NCBI GenBank assembly: GCA_963576735.1
Contig: OY755196.1
Span: forward strand, 11,141,912 to 11,205,911
Direction of reading: 5' to 3'
Length of the DNA stretch: 64,000 nt
Source of the DNA: Bedellia somnulentella
Lineage: Eukaryota; Arthropoda; Insecta; Lepidoptera; Bedelliidae
In this document: positions 32,262-45,300 of the stretch, piece after piece
How the letters are laid out: each line of letters begins with the position of its first letter
Position numbering within the stretch: the stretch's first letter is position 1
Translations under genes and position numbers: made by a program
Notes under the pieces: generated by a model
The model's input: the letters and a program-made list of their open reading frames with translations, nothing else
Databases searched by the model: none
What the model was told of the DNA's origin: nothing

Positions 32262-34163
32262 GGTTATTTATTTATTTATTTATTTATTTGAGAAACAAAT
32301 GGTACACAATATTTCAAATAAGACAAAAATACAGAGAAGTTCTTTACCTATAAAGTTTCTACCAATTGATATACAGACGATACAGAAAAACGCAAATTAA
32401 ATAACTAATGAAAACAAAACAATTATACATCAGTTGTAATGTGGATAATTTATACAGATGAAATTAAGTAAGTTAAATGAATTCTATTGTCATTCCCACC
32501 AGACCAAGCAAACACTACAAGATTACAAAATATGCATATAGATTTTAGGAAATAATGTTAATAATATTTTATGATAATAAAATATACCTAAATAAGATAC
32601 TTACTTTTCAAGGTTAAAAATACATAAATTAATAATATATAGGATAATTATGAATGAAAGTACTTAAAATATATACTTTAATATAATAACATAATAAGTA
32701 AATATATAAATATAATATAATAAATAAATATAAATTCAAATAATTATATTAAGAGAAAATTGTATGACTCAAACATTTAGGGTCAATCCGCTGATTCAAC
32801 AAACTCCAACTGTTTACAAAAGTTCTTAAATTGAGTTAATGATAAATTGAAAATGTCAGCTTCAGAAAATTTTGTATTGTAAGAAATAATAGCACGGGAA
32901 ATAAATGTGTTGGTGGCATAATTAGTCCTAAGAGATGGTGTGTGGAATGTGAATGAGTTTCTAGTGTTGTGGGACGGACATCTGAAGTTTAACCTTGATA
33001 ACAAATAAGGTGAATCAATTAGATTGTGGATGGTTTTAAAAAACATTACTTGATCCCTAGTGTCTCTAGCACATTTTAAGGGTTTCAAGTTAGGAAGGTT
33101 GTTAAAGTATGGAAATCTATAGTTGAGGTGTTTAATAAACTTATTTTGAATTCTTTGAAGCATTTTGATATATACTTGATACATGGGGTTCCATACTGTT
33201 GAGCCATATTGGAGTATTGGTAGTACCAATGCATTATAAAGTGTTACAATAGTTTGAGGGCTTTTAAATTCTTTTGACTGACGAAGTACAAATCCTAGCA
33301 ATTTATACGCTTTGGAGAATATGCTAGAAATATGTTTATCAAATAGCAATTTAGAGTCAATTATGATGCCAAGATCTCTAACCTCACTTGTTCTTGAAAG
33401 GACTTTGGAAAAAAGTGAATAGGGGAATAAATCATATTTGGTTTTCCTACAAAAGGATATAATATGGCACTTGTCTAAATTAAGTTGTAAATTATTATTA
33501 CTACAATAGGTAGCAAAGCGGTCAAGATCCGACTGCAAGGCAAGGCAATCACCGTAACACGTGATAGTTTTATATATTTTGGTATCGTCAGCGAATAGAA
33601 GAAAGAGTGAATGGAAAAATACTTTGTAAATGTCATTTATGAAGATATTAAAGAACAGGGGGCCTACATGAGAACCCTGAATTATACCTGATGTTATTGG
33701 CACAAATGAAGAAGTGAAGCCCTTTACAGTTACGGCTTGCCATCGTCCTCGTATATAGGACTCAATCCAACGTAGCAGGTCTCCGTGTATACCAAAGTTC
33801 TCGAGTTTAGCAATTAATATAGAGTGGCAGATTTTATCAAAAGCTTTTGAGAAGTCTGTATACACAGCATCTAGACGGTGACCAGCATCCATAGCCTCAG
33901 ACACATTCTCAATGAATTCGCAAACATTAGTCTCAGTTGAACGTTTGGTGACGAATCCATGCTGCTCACTTATGATATGAGGTCTAATTATGGGGAAAAT
34001 CATATCATAAACAATTTTTTCCAGTAGTTTTGGAAGAACAGAAATTTTAGATATTGGTCTGTAGTTCTTTATATCATGTTTGTCGCCGGTCTTAAAAATT
34101 GGTGTGACGTAGGATAACTTCCAACGATCGGGAACAATACAACTTGTGATAGATAATTGGAAT
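32262..34163 (-). mobile_element. Jockey-like LINE, 5'-truncated
   Basis: Minus-strand element: RT fragment 32783-34163, AT-rich 3' UTR, and a tail of AAAT repeats at about 32266-32290. The left (5') part including endonuclease is missing. No clear target duplication was found. Confidence 0.75.
32783..34163 (-). pseudogene. Jockey-like reverse transcriptase fragment
   Basis: The frame is open from about 34163, upstream of the first Met at 34003, to the stop at 32783, about 460 codons. RT motifs in order: PDRWKLSYVTPIFKTGD and NYRPISKISVLPKLLEKIV, HGFVTKRSTETNV, VYTDFSKAFDKICH (block A), GIIQGSHVGPLFFNIFINDI (block B, Ser-His where most have Ser-Val/Ile), LFADDTKIYK (block C with both Asp). 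The C-terminal half has VLPILQYGSTVWNP and LNYRFPYFN. No internal stop, so truncation is the only visible damage. Confidence 0.85.
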
Positions 34164-34376
34164 TGAAATTGATAATTGATTACTCAATCTTATTGTTTGC
34201 ACTACAACGCCGCTGGCTGTTATCCGAAGAAGTCTGTGACGAAATAAAATTATAATCATACTTTTTTTCACGCTTAGAAAGAAAGAAGCTTAACACTAAC
34301 CTATACCTTCCCGTGGAGGTGGAAAGAGGCGAATGTAGGTTTTGGGGCTTTTAAGTGATTTAGTATTTTCACACTG

Positions 34377-34690
34377 CCCCCGTGGTCTAGCGGTTAAGCG
34401 CTTGGTTTCAAGTACGAAGGTCTCGGGTTCGATTCCTGAGGGGCGGTAACCTTACAAATTTAATTTGTATGATTCAACCCGGTTTGGAAGGTATTGCAGG
34501 CTTGAATCACCTGATTATCCGAAAATTAAGATGATTTCGTGCTTCGGAGGGCACGTTAAGCCATCGGTCCCGGCTACTGTTACGGAAGTAGTCGTTAGTC
34601 TGCCAACCCGTAATTGACCAGCGTAGTGGACTATGGCCAAAGCCCCTTGGTCTCGACATATATGGGCTAATAAATAAAGGAAAGAAAAAT
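34377..34690 (+). mobile_element. SINE-D, tRNA-headed SINE with a lepidopteran LINE-type tail
   Basis: Head: GTGGTCTAGCGGTTAAGCGC (A box) and GGGTTCGATTCC (B box). Body: CACCTGATTATCCGAAAATT, GTGCTTCGGAGGGCACGTTA, AGCCATCGGTCCCGGCTAC, a string I know as a widespread lepidopteran retroelement 3' part. It ends at AATAAATAAAGG, where it meets an opposed tRNA-like unit. Confidence 0.65.
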
Positions 34691-34693
34691 TTA

Positions 34694-34765
34694 GACACAG
34701 GCGGGAATCGAACCCGCGACCTCAGGTATACGACCCGTCGCTCTGCCAATTGAGCCACCGTGTCA
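34694..34765 (-). other. tRNA-like cloverleaf (SINE head)
   Basis: Minus strand: 7-bp acceptor GACACGG/CTGTGTC, D arm GCTC/GAGC, T arm GCGGG-TTCGATT-CCCGC. The anticodon arm has a mismatch and position 33 is C, not U, and the unit is shared with 47838-48118 and 62797-62870 together with the tail AAATTTTTCTTTCC. A repeat head, not a working tRNA gene. Confidence 0.65.
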
Positions 34766-34984
34766 ATGGCTGCCAGCGCGAAGTTCTTCTTTGCGAAGTT
34801 TTCGATGTTTCTTTATTTCAGTAGATTCGAATAGAATAGGGCTTTAAAAACAATGTATGCGTGTAATTACACGCGATTAAAATATCCGAAAATCAATAGT
34901 TGTTTTAAGTGATTCCCTAAATAGTTGCCAGAGAAACTTATACTACTGAAAAACTCAAACTCACACGTACACTTGGTATATCAG

Positions 34985-35306
34985 GCAGGCAGGTAGTTGG
35001 CAGAGGTACTAATATTACTGAACATCACTTAACACTTTTGTCTCCTGGTGTTCGAAGTACCCACTTTTAAGTTCACTTGATTGGTAGAAGACCCCCCTAA
35101 TCTTTGTTTTTACGAAATTAATATCACATTACTAAAAGGCTCAGTCATCTATTGTCCGTTCCCTCACAATGTTTTTCCTCGTCATTAACCGTAAAAAGTA
35201 AACCAGACATATAACTCCAGAAATGACCTAATGTTGTAGGCCGACTCTAGATTTGAACCTACACCTCTCTCCAAAGAAAGCGATTTTCTTACCACTGAGC
35301 AACTAA
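34985..35306 (-). mobile_element. SINE-A, diverged
   Basis: GTTGGCAGAGGTACTAATAT, GGTGTTCGAAGTACCCAC and the head-side GATTTGAACC...ACCACTGAGC follow the family order. 35307-35466 is unannotated. Confidence 0.6.
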
Positions 35307-35466
35307 ATAAAACTCTGATGTAAAACAGTATTACAAATATATATAAATAAATGTATCACATACAATATTATTGCTTAAATTATTACTTTCAACAATCAAT
35401 AAAGAAATAATTAATGGCAACAATGCACTTAAACTTAATATAGTTAAACATTTATCGTAATAATTA

Positions 35467-35705
35467 CACATATACTCACGGCTATAAATCCCAAGAAAGT
35501 GGTAGCCAGAGCTAAGGAATTAAAAATTCCTCAGCCACTTTTGGAAGGTGCATGGGGAATAGATGGTGAAATAAAGGTTCTTGGTGATGGGTCTCCAACC
35601 GCATCGCTCAAAAATCCCTTAAAAGCCCCAATACCGTTAGTCGCCTTTTACGTACACCCACCGGAAGAAATGGGGTAGTGCTATTCTAAGCCGACACTAC
35701 ACAGT
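35467..35705 (-). mobile_element. SINE-B
   Basis: Tail ATACTCACGGCTATAAATCC to 5' end CTAAGCCGACACTACAC, complete. Confidence 0.8.
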
Positions 35706-35816
35706 AATAATTACATAAATAATAATTTGTAGACCCTGTTATCTATACAGCATTACTGTAGCAAGTTATTTATGAAATTGTATTAGTGGTGTATATTTAG
35801 CTTAGAAAAGATATAA

Positions 35817-35985
35817 GCTATTTGTTTTTGCGGGTGTCGTAAGAGGCGACTGAGGGTTTTGGGTCGTTTTAAGTGATTATTTGAAATGCAGTTGAAGACC
35901 CGTCACCAACTTTGCCCCACTCAAACAATTTCTCATTCAGATGCCGTAGCTACCCTCTTTTTGGTATTTCTGATCATGAGTAAAT
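35817..35985 (+). mobile_element. SINE-B, diverged
   Basis: CGTAAGAGGCGACTGAGGGT, GTTGAAGACCCGTCACCAAC and GTAGCTACCCTCTTTTTGGT keep the family order with many changes. A short related tail recurs at 36230-36280. Confidence 0.55.
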
Positions 35986-35989
35986 ACTG

Positions 35990-36232
35990 TGTCGTGTTGG
36001 CTTAGAATAGCACTACCCCGTTTCTTCCCGTGGGTGTACGTAAGAGGCGACTAACAGTATTGGGGCTTTTTAATGGATTTTTCGGCGATGCTGTTGGAGA
36101 CCCATCACCAATAACGTTTATTTTACGATCTTCTCCTTACTTAACTTCAAAAAGTGGCTGAGGAATTTATAATTCCTTAGTTCTGGCTACCCCTTCTAGG
36201 GATTTATAGCCGTGAGTATATGTATAAATATC
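35990..36232 (+). mobile_element. SINE-B
   Basis: GTCGTGTTGGCTTAGAATAG through GGGATTTATAGCCGTGAG and TATATGTAT. Essentially full-length. Confidence 0.75.
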
Positions 36233-36351
36233 TCATTCTGACACTGTAGCTACCCTCTTTTTGGTAGTTCTGATCACGACTGTATGTATTTATGTAAAAA
36301 CTATTAATTAACAAAAATGCTACATAAACCACAGGGCCAATCATATGCCAA

Positions 36352-39300
36352 CTAACAAGCCCCAATAACTTTCTTGTCAAATATTTCAATCCAGTATCCG
36401 TCCGGGTCTTGTATGAAAGCGAGCCCTTTCATTTTACCATCGTTTGGCCTTTTCACGAATTTCACTCCCAGTTTTTCGAATCTGGAAAGAAATAATTAAA
36501 AGTTAGATGTCTTTAAGTATTTATGATTTCGAAATGTAAGTAAATTTTTCTTATATTAACACTTTATTTTTAAACTATCCATGGTTTAACTACTGCATTC
36601 AAACTCTTTAAAAACGGTATATTTTTCATTAAAAAAAACGAAATTTCTTTATACGTATCCTAAACAATAACTGGACTTTACAATCAAAAATATATTTCTT
36701 TCAATTAAACTTATGTTAATTATAAGCGCCGTGTAGTGTCGGCTTAAATTATCACTACCCCGTTTCTACCGATGGGTGTACGTAAGAGGCGACTAACGGT
36801 TTTGGGGCTTTTAAGGGATTTTTGGGCGATGCGGTTGGAGACCCAACAACCTTTATTTTTACCATCTTTTCCCCACTCACATTTCCAAAAGTGGCTGAGG
36901 AATTTCTAATTCCTTAGTTCTGGCTACCCCTTCTAGGGATTTACAGCCGTGAGTATATGTATGTATGTAATTATAAACTACATACATACATAAATATAAC
37001 GGCGGTAATCAATATCATAATAATCAATAATCTTTTCCCCGCAAAAAATATTTTTAGATAAAGTATGATAGGTGCTGGGTCTGACATTGTACAACAATAA
37101 ATAAAAATTCACCAATCTTAGTCACTTCTTACATCATCCGCGGCAAAAATATATTAGTGCTTTTCAAAACCAAAACTACACAGCAAATTTAACATACATA
37201 CATATACTCACAGCAATAAGTCCCTAGAAGGGGTAGCCAGAGCTAAGGAGTTAGAAATTCCTCAGCCACTTTTGGAAACTTGTGTGGGGAATAGATGGTT
37301 GTAAAATAAAGGTTGTTGGTGATGGGTCTCCAACCGCATCGTCCAAAAATCCCTTAAAAGCCCCAATACCGTTAGTCGCCTCTTACGTACACCCACCGGA
37401 AGAAATGGGGTAGTGCTATTCTAAGCCGACACTACACAGACACTTTTTGCTTACACATTAAATTTAAGTGTTCAGAAAAAACAAACCAACTCTTTGTCTT
37501 CATAATATTAGGATAGATTCTAACCAGTGTAGTACCTATTCTATTGCTGGGTCAAAATAGCACTCCTCCATTTCTTTCTGTGGAGGGGGTATACGAGGCA
37601 AGTAAGGGTTAACTTTTTAAGTAGTGGTTGTGCGATGTGTGATATGGCTGGAGACCGATCGTTGTTTTTATCATAAACATAATAACATAAACGTTCACGC
37701 CGCTAGTCGCTTGCACGTCAGCCGGTGTTCTACCCATTGAGCTATCACGTCGTCACGTCACGTCAGGACGTCACGTCGTGTTTTTATCATCTTCTCCCAA
37801 AATTAAGTAAGTAAAATTTTATTTGGTGAAAATGCAAAATTATATACAGTTATTTACATTTAAGTACAGTCTGTTATAATACCAAAAAAGTTTTGGCGCA
37901 GCATAAAATGTACCCAGCGCAAGACCAACCAAACAAACTATTCAATATATATAAACATGACATAACATAAACGTTCACGCCGTTTATCACCGAAGGGGTT
38001 GGCAGAGGTACCAATAGGCTATTTGACTAAGTTTTGAAAACTATCTTACGGTGTTAATTTGTTTATAAGGAGCCCTAAAAAAATATTTTTCTGTCTTCAT
38101 TTTAGCTATTTTATTAAAAAATCGAAAAAGAAAATGCAATATTCAAATGTGCCGCGAAAACGCGACTTTAAGTAATATGGCGGCTGTAGCACAAATGACG
38201 TCAATTCCGCATTAAACACCAATGAGCGAAGCGATACACAGATAGTTTATGCACGTTCTACGTCATTATAGAAATAGCCAATCACGGTTGTTTTTAATCA
38301 CGTGACAGTTGCATCAAAAATACTTATTTTAGAAGACGGATTTTAGTAAGGTAATGCAATATTTTTATCAAGCATTATTACATATTGCTCCAAAAAAGAA
38401 ATATTAAGACTAATGAAATAAAAGAAATGTATTTTTATTACAGTCAAATAGCCTATTCTTTTGAAAAACGTGACAGCGCCACCTAGTGTTCAAAGTAGGT
38501 ACACACTTTTTGCTTACACAGTGTAGTCACGTGATAGATGACAGGCCTATCGCCGTTTTGTACGAATACACTGTCACATGACTAAGTACAACTCAGCCAT
38601 GTGGGTTTCCTCACGATGTTTTCCCTCACCGTTAACAACCATGATAAATTAACCACACATATGACTTTAGAAAAGTCAAATTGGTATAGGCCCGACCCGG
38701 GATTTGAACTGTATGAGTCAAAATGAATCACAACAGAAAAAGAAAAAAATATATATATGTAAAAATGCTAAACAATTGAGAAAAAGAATAAAATTTATAG
38801 TAATGATAAATTGTTGATACTTGAATGATAATGTGTGTGGTGTGTGTAATGTGTGTTATGATGTGTGAGTGTGTATATGAGAATGTGAGTGTATGTATGA
38901 GAATGTGAGTGTATGTATGTGAATGTGATTGTATTGATATGCATAAACGTTATATAATAGTAAAACCTTATTTAAATAATAGTACATAGAAATTCGGTAT
39001 GCAAAGTTTTACTAAAGTGATGCTGATTACAAAACCATTTCGAGATATTATGGTTATAAACAATATTTTCTTGAAATTATATCAATTGAAGCTAAGATGA
39101 CTGTTATTTTATCAAAAAACTGTGACAGTGTTTGACCTTCAATGTTGTTTCAAGGACATACGGTTTTGCAGTTTATTAATAAAATATCAAAAATCATAGG
39201 TTTGTTTAGTATAATATCGTAATAATTTCATTTGACATCACAAATTCGTATTATGTTTTGCAATCAGCAACATCTTTATAAAACATTTCGCTTCATTTGC

Positions 39301-42300
39301 ATGTCGCTACGTGATTTTATCAATCGATGACGTCATAAAGTACACAAGTTAAACAATCTTTAAAAAATCATAACTTTAAAATTACTCATTTTAAATGGAA
39401 AATATTCAAATTAGTCTTTTATTTTCGTGTTTACTATCGAATTAAAATATTAAATAAATACCAAAAAAAAACTTTGCATACCGAATTGTTGAATCTACCT
39501 AAACAACTATAGCGTCTAGAACTAAGCGTTTGAAAATAGACTTGCTATGTGCAAACGGATCGATGGAAAAAAAATATTTGTTGTACTCATCTAAAATTCG
39601 TTGAATAGGCGCGTTATGAGCATAGTTGGTTCTAGCAAAGGTAGGTGAAACATTTTTCAAGTATGGCGAGTTCTGAGCGCAGGCGTGTTTAGTCCAATTT
39701 GGGAAACTACGTTGGGACAATCCATCCGACCACTCAAAACATCATGCAGAACTAACATATCTAAAAGAATGCGGCGCTGGTCAATGTCAACTTCTAACTA
39801 AAAACGAAACTATTTCCAAGAGCGGCCGAAGCATTTATTATTTCGAAGGGGTAGTGAGATACCTTTTTGGAACTGCTAGCGGTGGGTATATTTATATTTT
39901 CTCACCTCTCACAAGCCGACTCTACATCAGGAACCAATAACCCAATATGTCCGAAACCACGCGGCTCCGAATTTCCGTTGTGGTACAAACTGTCGTCGGC
40001 TTCGGTGCCCCAGTTACTGAAATTTATCAACATACATAATTATACTAGTTACATAGTACATTAGTATTCATTGAATTAGGCAAAGGCTGTCGATTGACAA
40101 AATAGGATCATGGCAAACCTAGTTTACATTCGTGAACGTCGTTCGTTCCCTATGCTCACGAGTGACACAAAACTACTTTTAAAAGGTAATTGGAATAAAG
40201 ATAGTAAAATTCATTAAATTACCTTTCCTGTCCACTCAAGTGAGTGCCTTCTCCAAGTAAAACACAGGATCTCTTAGACCGCGTAACAAAAATGTCACGT
40301 GATGTTCAGAAGTTGTAGTTAGTACCTTCGCCTACCCCTTGGGCATATACGGCATTAACCGTCTTGACTTTTGAGATGACGATAAAATAAATAATTGTTA
40401 AAGAGCGGCATAAATCCCAAAAATACCAAAGCTTTCAAATTTGTAATCCTACAGTCTCATCTATCAGTGATGGGTCTCCAACGGCATAGCTCAACAATTT
40501 ATTTTATTTTCTTTGGAAGATTAACAGACTAATACAATTACTAAAAAAGCCCCAACACTTAAAGTCGCCTCTTACAATACCCACAAAAAGAAATCAGATA
40601 CTACTCTGCTGATACTTTACAGTAATATGTTTTATAATTAATTTAAAGACCAATCATTTGACATAATAGACTGAATTGACAAAATATTTTTTACCCTACA
40701 ATTAAACTTACTATGTCAACTCAACCGTAGCCTTCCTCGTCATAGCCCATACTTTCCTCTCCTGTTCATCACTGGGCACCTCTGCAGGATCCTCATACCC
40801 CATGAAGAAAAGTGAGAACCTCATTTCCGGGAAGTGCAGTTGTTTGAGCAGCGTCATTCCGAGCACGCCCGTGTAGAACGGTAGGGAGTTGCGAGGGTCC
40901 TTTATGCGGTACATCGTTTGTTGGAAGAGGAAGTCCTGGAAAATATATAGATAGATATAAAGATAGTGCTTAAACCATCGCAACTCATCGTAATATCATC
41001 CGTATCTCTTCTAACCCCTATTAAAATTCATTTCTCTCTCACTTGCATAAAACAATGATTTGAATTTTGCTAAGTGAGTATATAAGGTGATATTTCACGA
41101 ATCCAGAAATACATTCGTAGAGTAATTTGCACCAATATTATTATTCTTCTATACTGGTGTTATAAACTTTGACCTAAAAGAGGCGAGTGCAACACAAATA
41201 TATTTTACAAGCAGTTAGAAGATGTGGGAACGATATTATAATTTTCGGTTTGCAGAGCTAACTTCCTACAAAAACTGGTAACGCCAAATCAGTTATGTAA
41301 TCGTCAATATGCTTTCTAGTGTTGATTAGTTTTAACTACATAAACATAAACGTTCACACCGAATATCCCCGAGGGGGTTGGCAGAGGTACTAATACTTCT
41401 GAACATGTGTTCAGAGTACCCACGTTTTGCTTGGACAGTGTACTCACGTGATAGGGGGCAGGCATATCGCCGTTTTGTACGAATACACTGTCACATGACT
41501 GTCGTGGGTTTCCTCACGATATTTTCCCTCACCGCTAACAACCATGATAAATTAACCACACTTATGTCTTTAGAAAAGACAAATTGGTGTAGGCCCGACC
41601 CGGGATTTGAACACTAGTCGCTTGCACGTCAACCGGTGTTCTACCCATTGAGCTATCACGTCGTTTAACTACAGTATTGAGTTTTGGGGAAATATAGTTG
41701 TTTGAGCAGCTTCATTCCGAGCACGCCCGTGTAGAGCGGTAGGGACTTGCGAGGATCCTTTATGCGGTACATCGTTTGTTGGAAGACATAATCCTGGAAA
41801 TGATTTAGATAGATGTAAAGATAGCGTGATAGCTCAGTGGCTGGCACCCATAACATGGTTTGTACAATTTCAGTTTTTAACATGTTTTACTTTATAACAA
41901 ATTTTATAAAAACAGTTTTTAACATGTTTTACCCCGTTTGACGTGAAGACGACTAGTTTTCTAATCCCGAGGTCCGAAGTGTGGTTAATTTATCATGGTT
42001 GTTAACGGTGAGGGAAAACATCGTGAGGAAACCCACATGGCTGAGTTGTACTTGTCATGTTACAGTGTCACCTGATGCTCAGAAGTGTTAACGTTTGACT
42101 CTTTGAGATATAAAAATAATGATTAAATCGACCTTAGACCTCAGAGGACACATTTGAACCAAATAGAGAATACATAAACGTAAACGTTCACGCCGTTTTA
42201 TCCCCGAAGGGGTTGGCAGAGGTACCAATACTCCTGAACTCACATGGCAAGCGCCATCTAGTTTCCAGAGAAGGTACCCACGTTTTGCTTAGACAGTGTA

Positions 42301-45300
42301 CTCACGTGATAGGTGGCAGGCCTATCGCCGTTTTGTACGAATACACTGTCACATGACTAAGTACAACTCAGCCATGTGGGTTTCCTCACGATGTTTTCCC
42401 TCACCGTTAGCAACCATGATAAATTAACCACACATATGACTTTAGAAAAGACAAATTGGTGTAGGCCCGTCCCAGGATTGGAACTCACGCCCTTCTGTTT
42501 TTCGGGCGGGTGTTCTACCCACTGGACTATCATGTCGCTTAAAATAGAGAATGTGTGCTCAAAAGGGCAGGTGTCCGTACAAAGTGGCGATCGATAGTCT
42601 CTGCCTACCCAAATGGGAACTAACGGCGAGAGTATATGTTTGTATGCTTAAATTATCTAAACCATAGTGAGAAAATTGATGAAAGAGATGGGTCAATGTG
42701 AATGGTAATGTCAGTAGAGGAAGACCACCAAGGACACTAACATTAAATAAAGAATATGCCTAAGATGGCAGATGTTCGTAGTGTGGAGAAAAAGAGGGCT
42801 TGTATTCGAAGGTTGATGAATGTAGACAAAGGTCGAGAGTTTTGCCTGTATAAGAGTTTTGACTGCTAAGTGGCAATCGGTACTTTCTGCTTACCCTGAT
42901 GAAATTTGCTTGAGTATATGTACCAATAATGCTCAATTTGAGTTAATTCAACTCAATGGAGTGGGGTTCTGCTCTTCTAATGCGACAATGTGTAGCTTAA
43001 CAAAATTTTGTCTAATATTATAAACCATAACTTCTGGTTTCATCAATACCCCAGTACACTGACTAAGAATTTTCAGACATATTTTGGAAGTGTTATATTA
43101 CAACCACAATGTAGGGTGTAGTATCTGAGAGATAGGAGGTATGATTTCAGCACAAGAATTATTGCCAGATGTGAAGGACAAAATGCAAATTTTTTTATCC
43201 TTTTATATTTTTTTTGCATTTATTAACCCTTTATAAGGCCAGGTATTATCAATAATTCATTGTATTTCACTTGTATTTGAAGCTAGGTAAGGTTGAAATT
43301 ATGGTGGTCGCTATATGCCCTCTGCCTTATAAAGGGTTAAGGTTACTAACTTGAGGTAAACATTGTGAGGAAACAAACATGGGTGAGGTTGTCCTTAGTT
43401 ATGTGACAGTGTGTTTGTACAAAGTGGTGACAGGCCTGCCCCCTATCACAACTCTACACACTCCACACCAGGTCACCAAATGTAACATGATGTACAGAAA
43501 TATTAGATCTGACATCCCTTTAGTGATATGGCATATTATGGCGTTCATTGAAGGTTAAAAATATTTCAGCAAATCAAATAAGTAAAATATTCATTTATAA
43601 AGAAAAAAAAAAATTTTTGTTTTCAGAATGGCAAATTATAACTTTCACATCCTTAATTCCAATAAATATTAAGTTAAAATATACTTCCACTTTGCATTTG
43701 TAAAGTGTGTTGTTATGAAAAGAACCTGTATGATACTACAGAACACACACAATATAAAAGAGCAAAAAAATAGTAAATAGATAAAAGTGATGGAACCAAC
43801 CATGAGGGAAGATGGAAAGAAAGAAAGAAGAATGTAGATGACATTCAAAAGGTTTAGCAGGGTTGCAATAATAGCCATGATCTCTGTCTACCCCAATAGA
43901 AAATAACAGAGTGAGTTTAAGTCTGTATGTTAAAAGAATAGTGAATAGAACTCTTTTCGAACAGTCTCAGAAATTCCAACATATTTTGATTCTTATAATC
44001 TTGTACTTGCCACTACCAATTGTCAAACATGTTAAAATTAAAAAAAAAAAAAAACAAATAATTCAAATCTAGAGTGGGTCTACATCAGTTTGTCTTTCTA
44101 AAGATATAAGTGTGGTTAATTTATCATGATTGTTAACATGGAGGGAAAACATAGTACAGAAACCCATGTGACTAAGTCATACTTAGTCATGTGACAGTGT
44201 ATTCATACAAAGCAGCAATAGGGCTGCCCCTTATCACATGAGTAAACTGTCCAAACAAAACGTGGGTACTCTACCCAGGTGACTATGTCACTTGATGTTC
44301 AGAAGTATTAGTACCTCTGCCAACCCCTTTGGGGCTATATAGTGACTGTTTAAGTTGAGTTTGAAAAATTGGCAAAAAATGTAATGGCTGGAAAAGTCAG
44401 GCCAATTTATTTATTATATTGGTTTCTTAGAGAAAAAATATTATTGTTGAATGTAAAAAAAAGAAAAAGAAAAACTTCAAATTAAAAACTAAACAGAAAA
44501 ATTAAATATTATTATTTTTTATTTAAAAAAGAACCGCCTTCAAAAATCCAACTGAAAAGTATAAAATAATTTTTATTTATTTTATTATGTACAACTCTAT
44601 TCAACTTCTTCTTTTTGAAGTCGGTGCCAAACCAATTTTCATGACAAAAAAGAACGAATATTAGTGGCCCGCCCAAGTTGAGTGAGTTCTCCACCCCATC
44701 AGCGTATGTCATCCTTATAAACCTTCCTTTTTAATCAATTAATAAAAAAATTCGCATCAAAATTCATTTCGTAGTTTTACAGATTAAAGTATACATAAGG
44801 ATGTCCCTATATCCCAGACAGGGAGAGAGAAAGCGACTAAGGTAATTAAATGATCGAAATGTTTGAGCCCTTACCTACTGTTGTTGAGGCACTATCGATT
44901 GATTTATTATTCGTATGGTTTTCTCTATGTAGCAATTTTCATTTTGGATTTGTCTGTTTGGCACCGACTTCAAAAAGAAGAAGTTGAATAGAGTTGTACA
45001 TAATAAAATAAATAAAAATTATTTTATACTTTTCAGTTGGATTTTTGAAGGCGGTTCTTTTTTAAATAAAAAATAATAATATTTAATTTTTCTGTTTAGT
45101 TTTTAATTTGAAGTTTTTCTTTTTCTTTTTTATTTTATACTTTTTAGTGATAAGTTCTTAAATCACTCTGAGTTTTTTTAGTGAATTAGTGATAGTTTTT
45201 TAGAGATAAGTTTTACTGTCCGTTTATATTATATTTTTTTTAACAGGTAGTTATAATATTTGTTATTATGACTTTAGCTTACTTGTTACTATTTTGTTTA

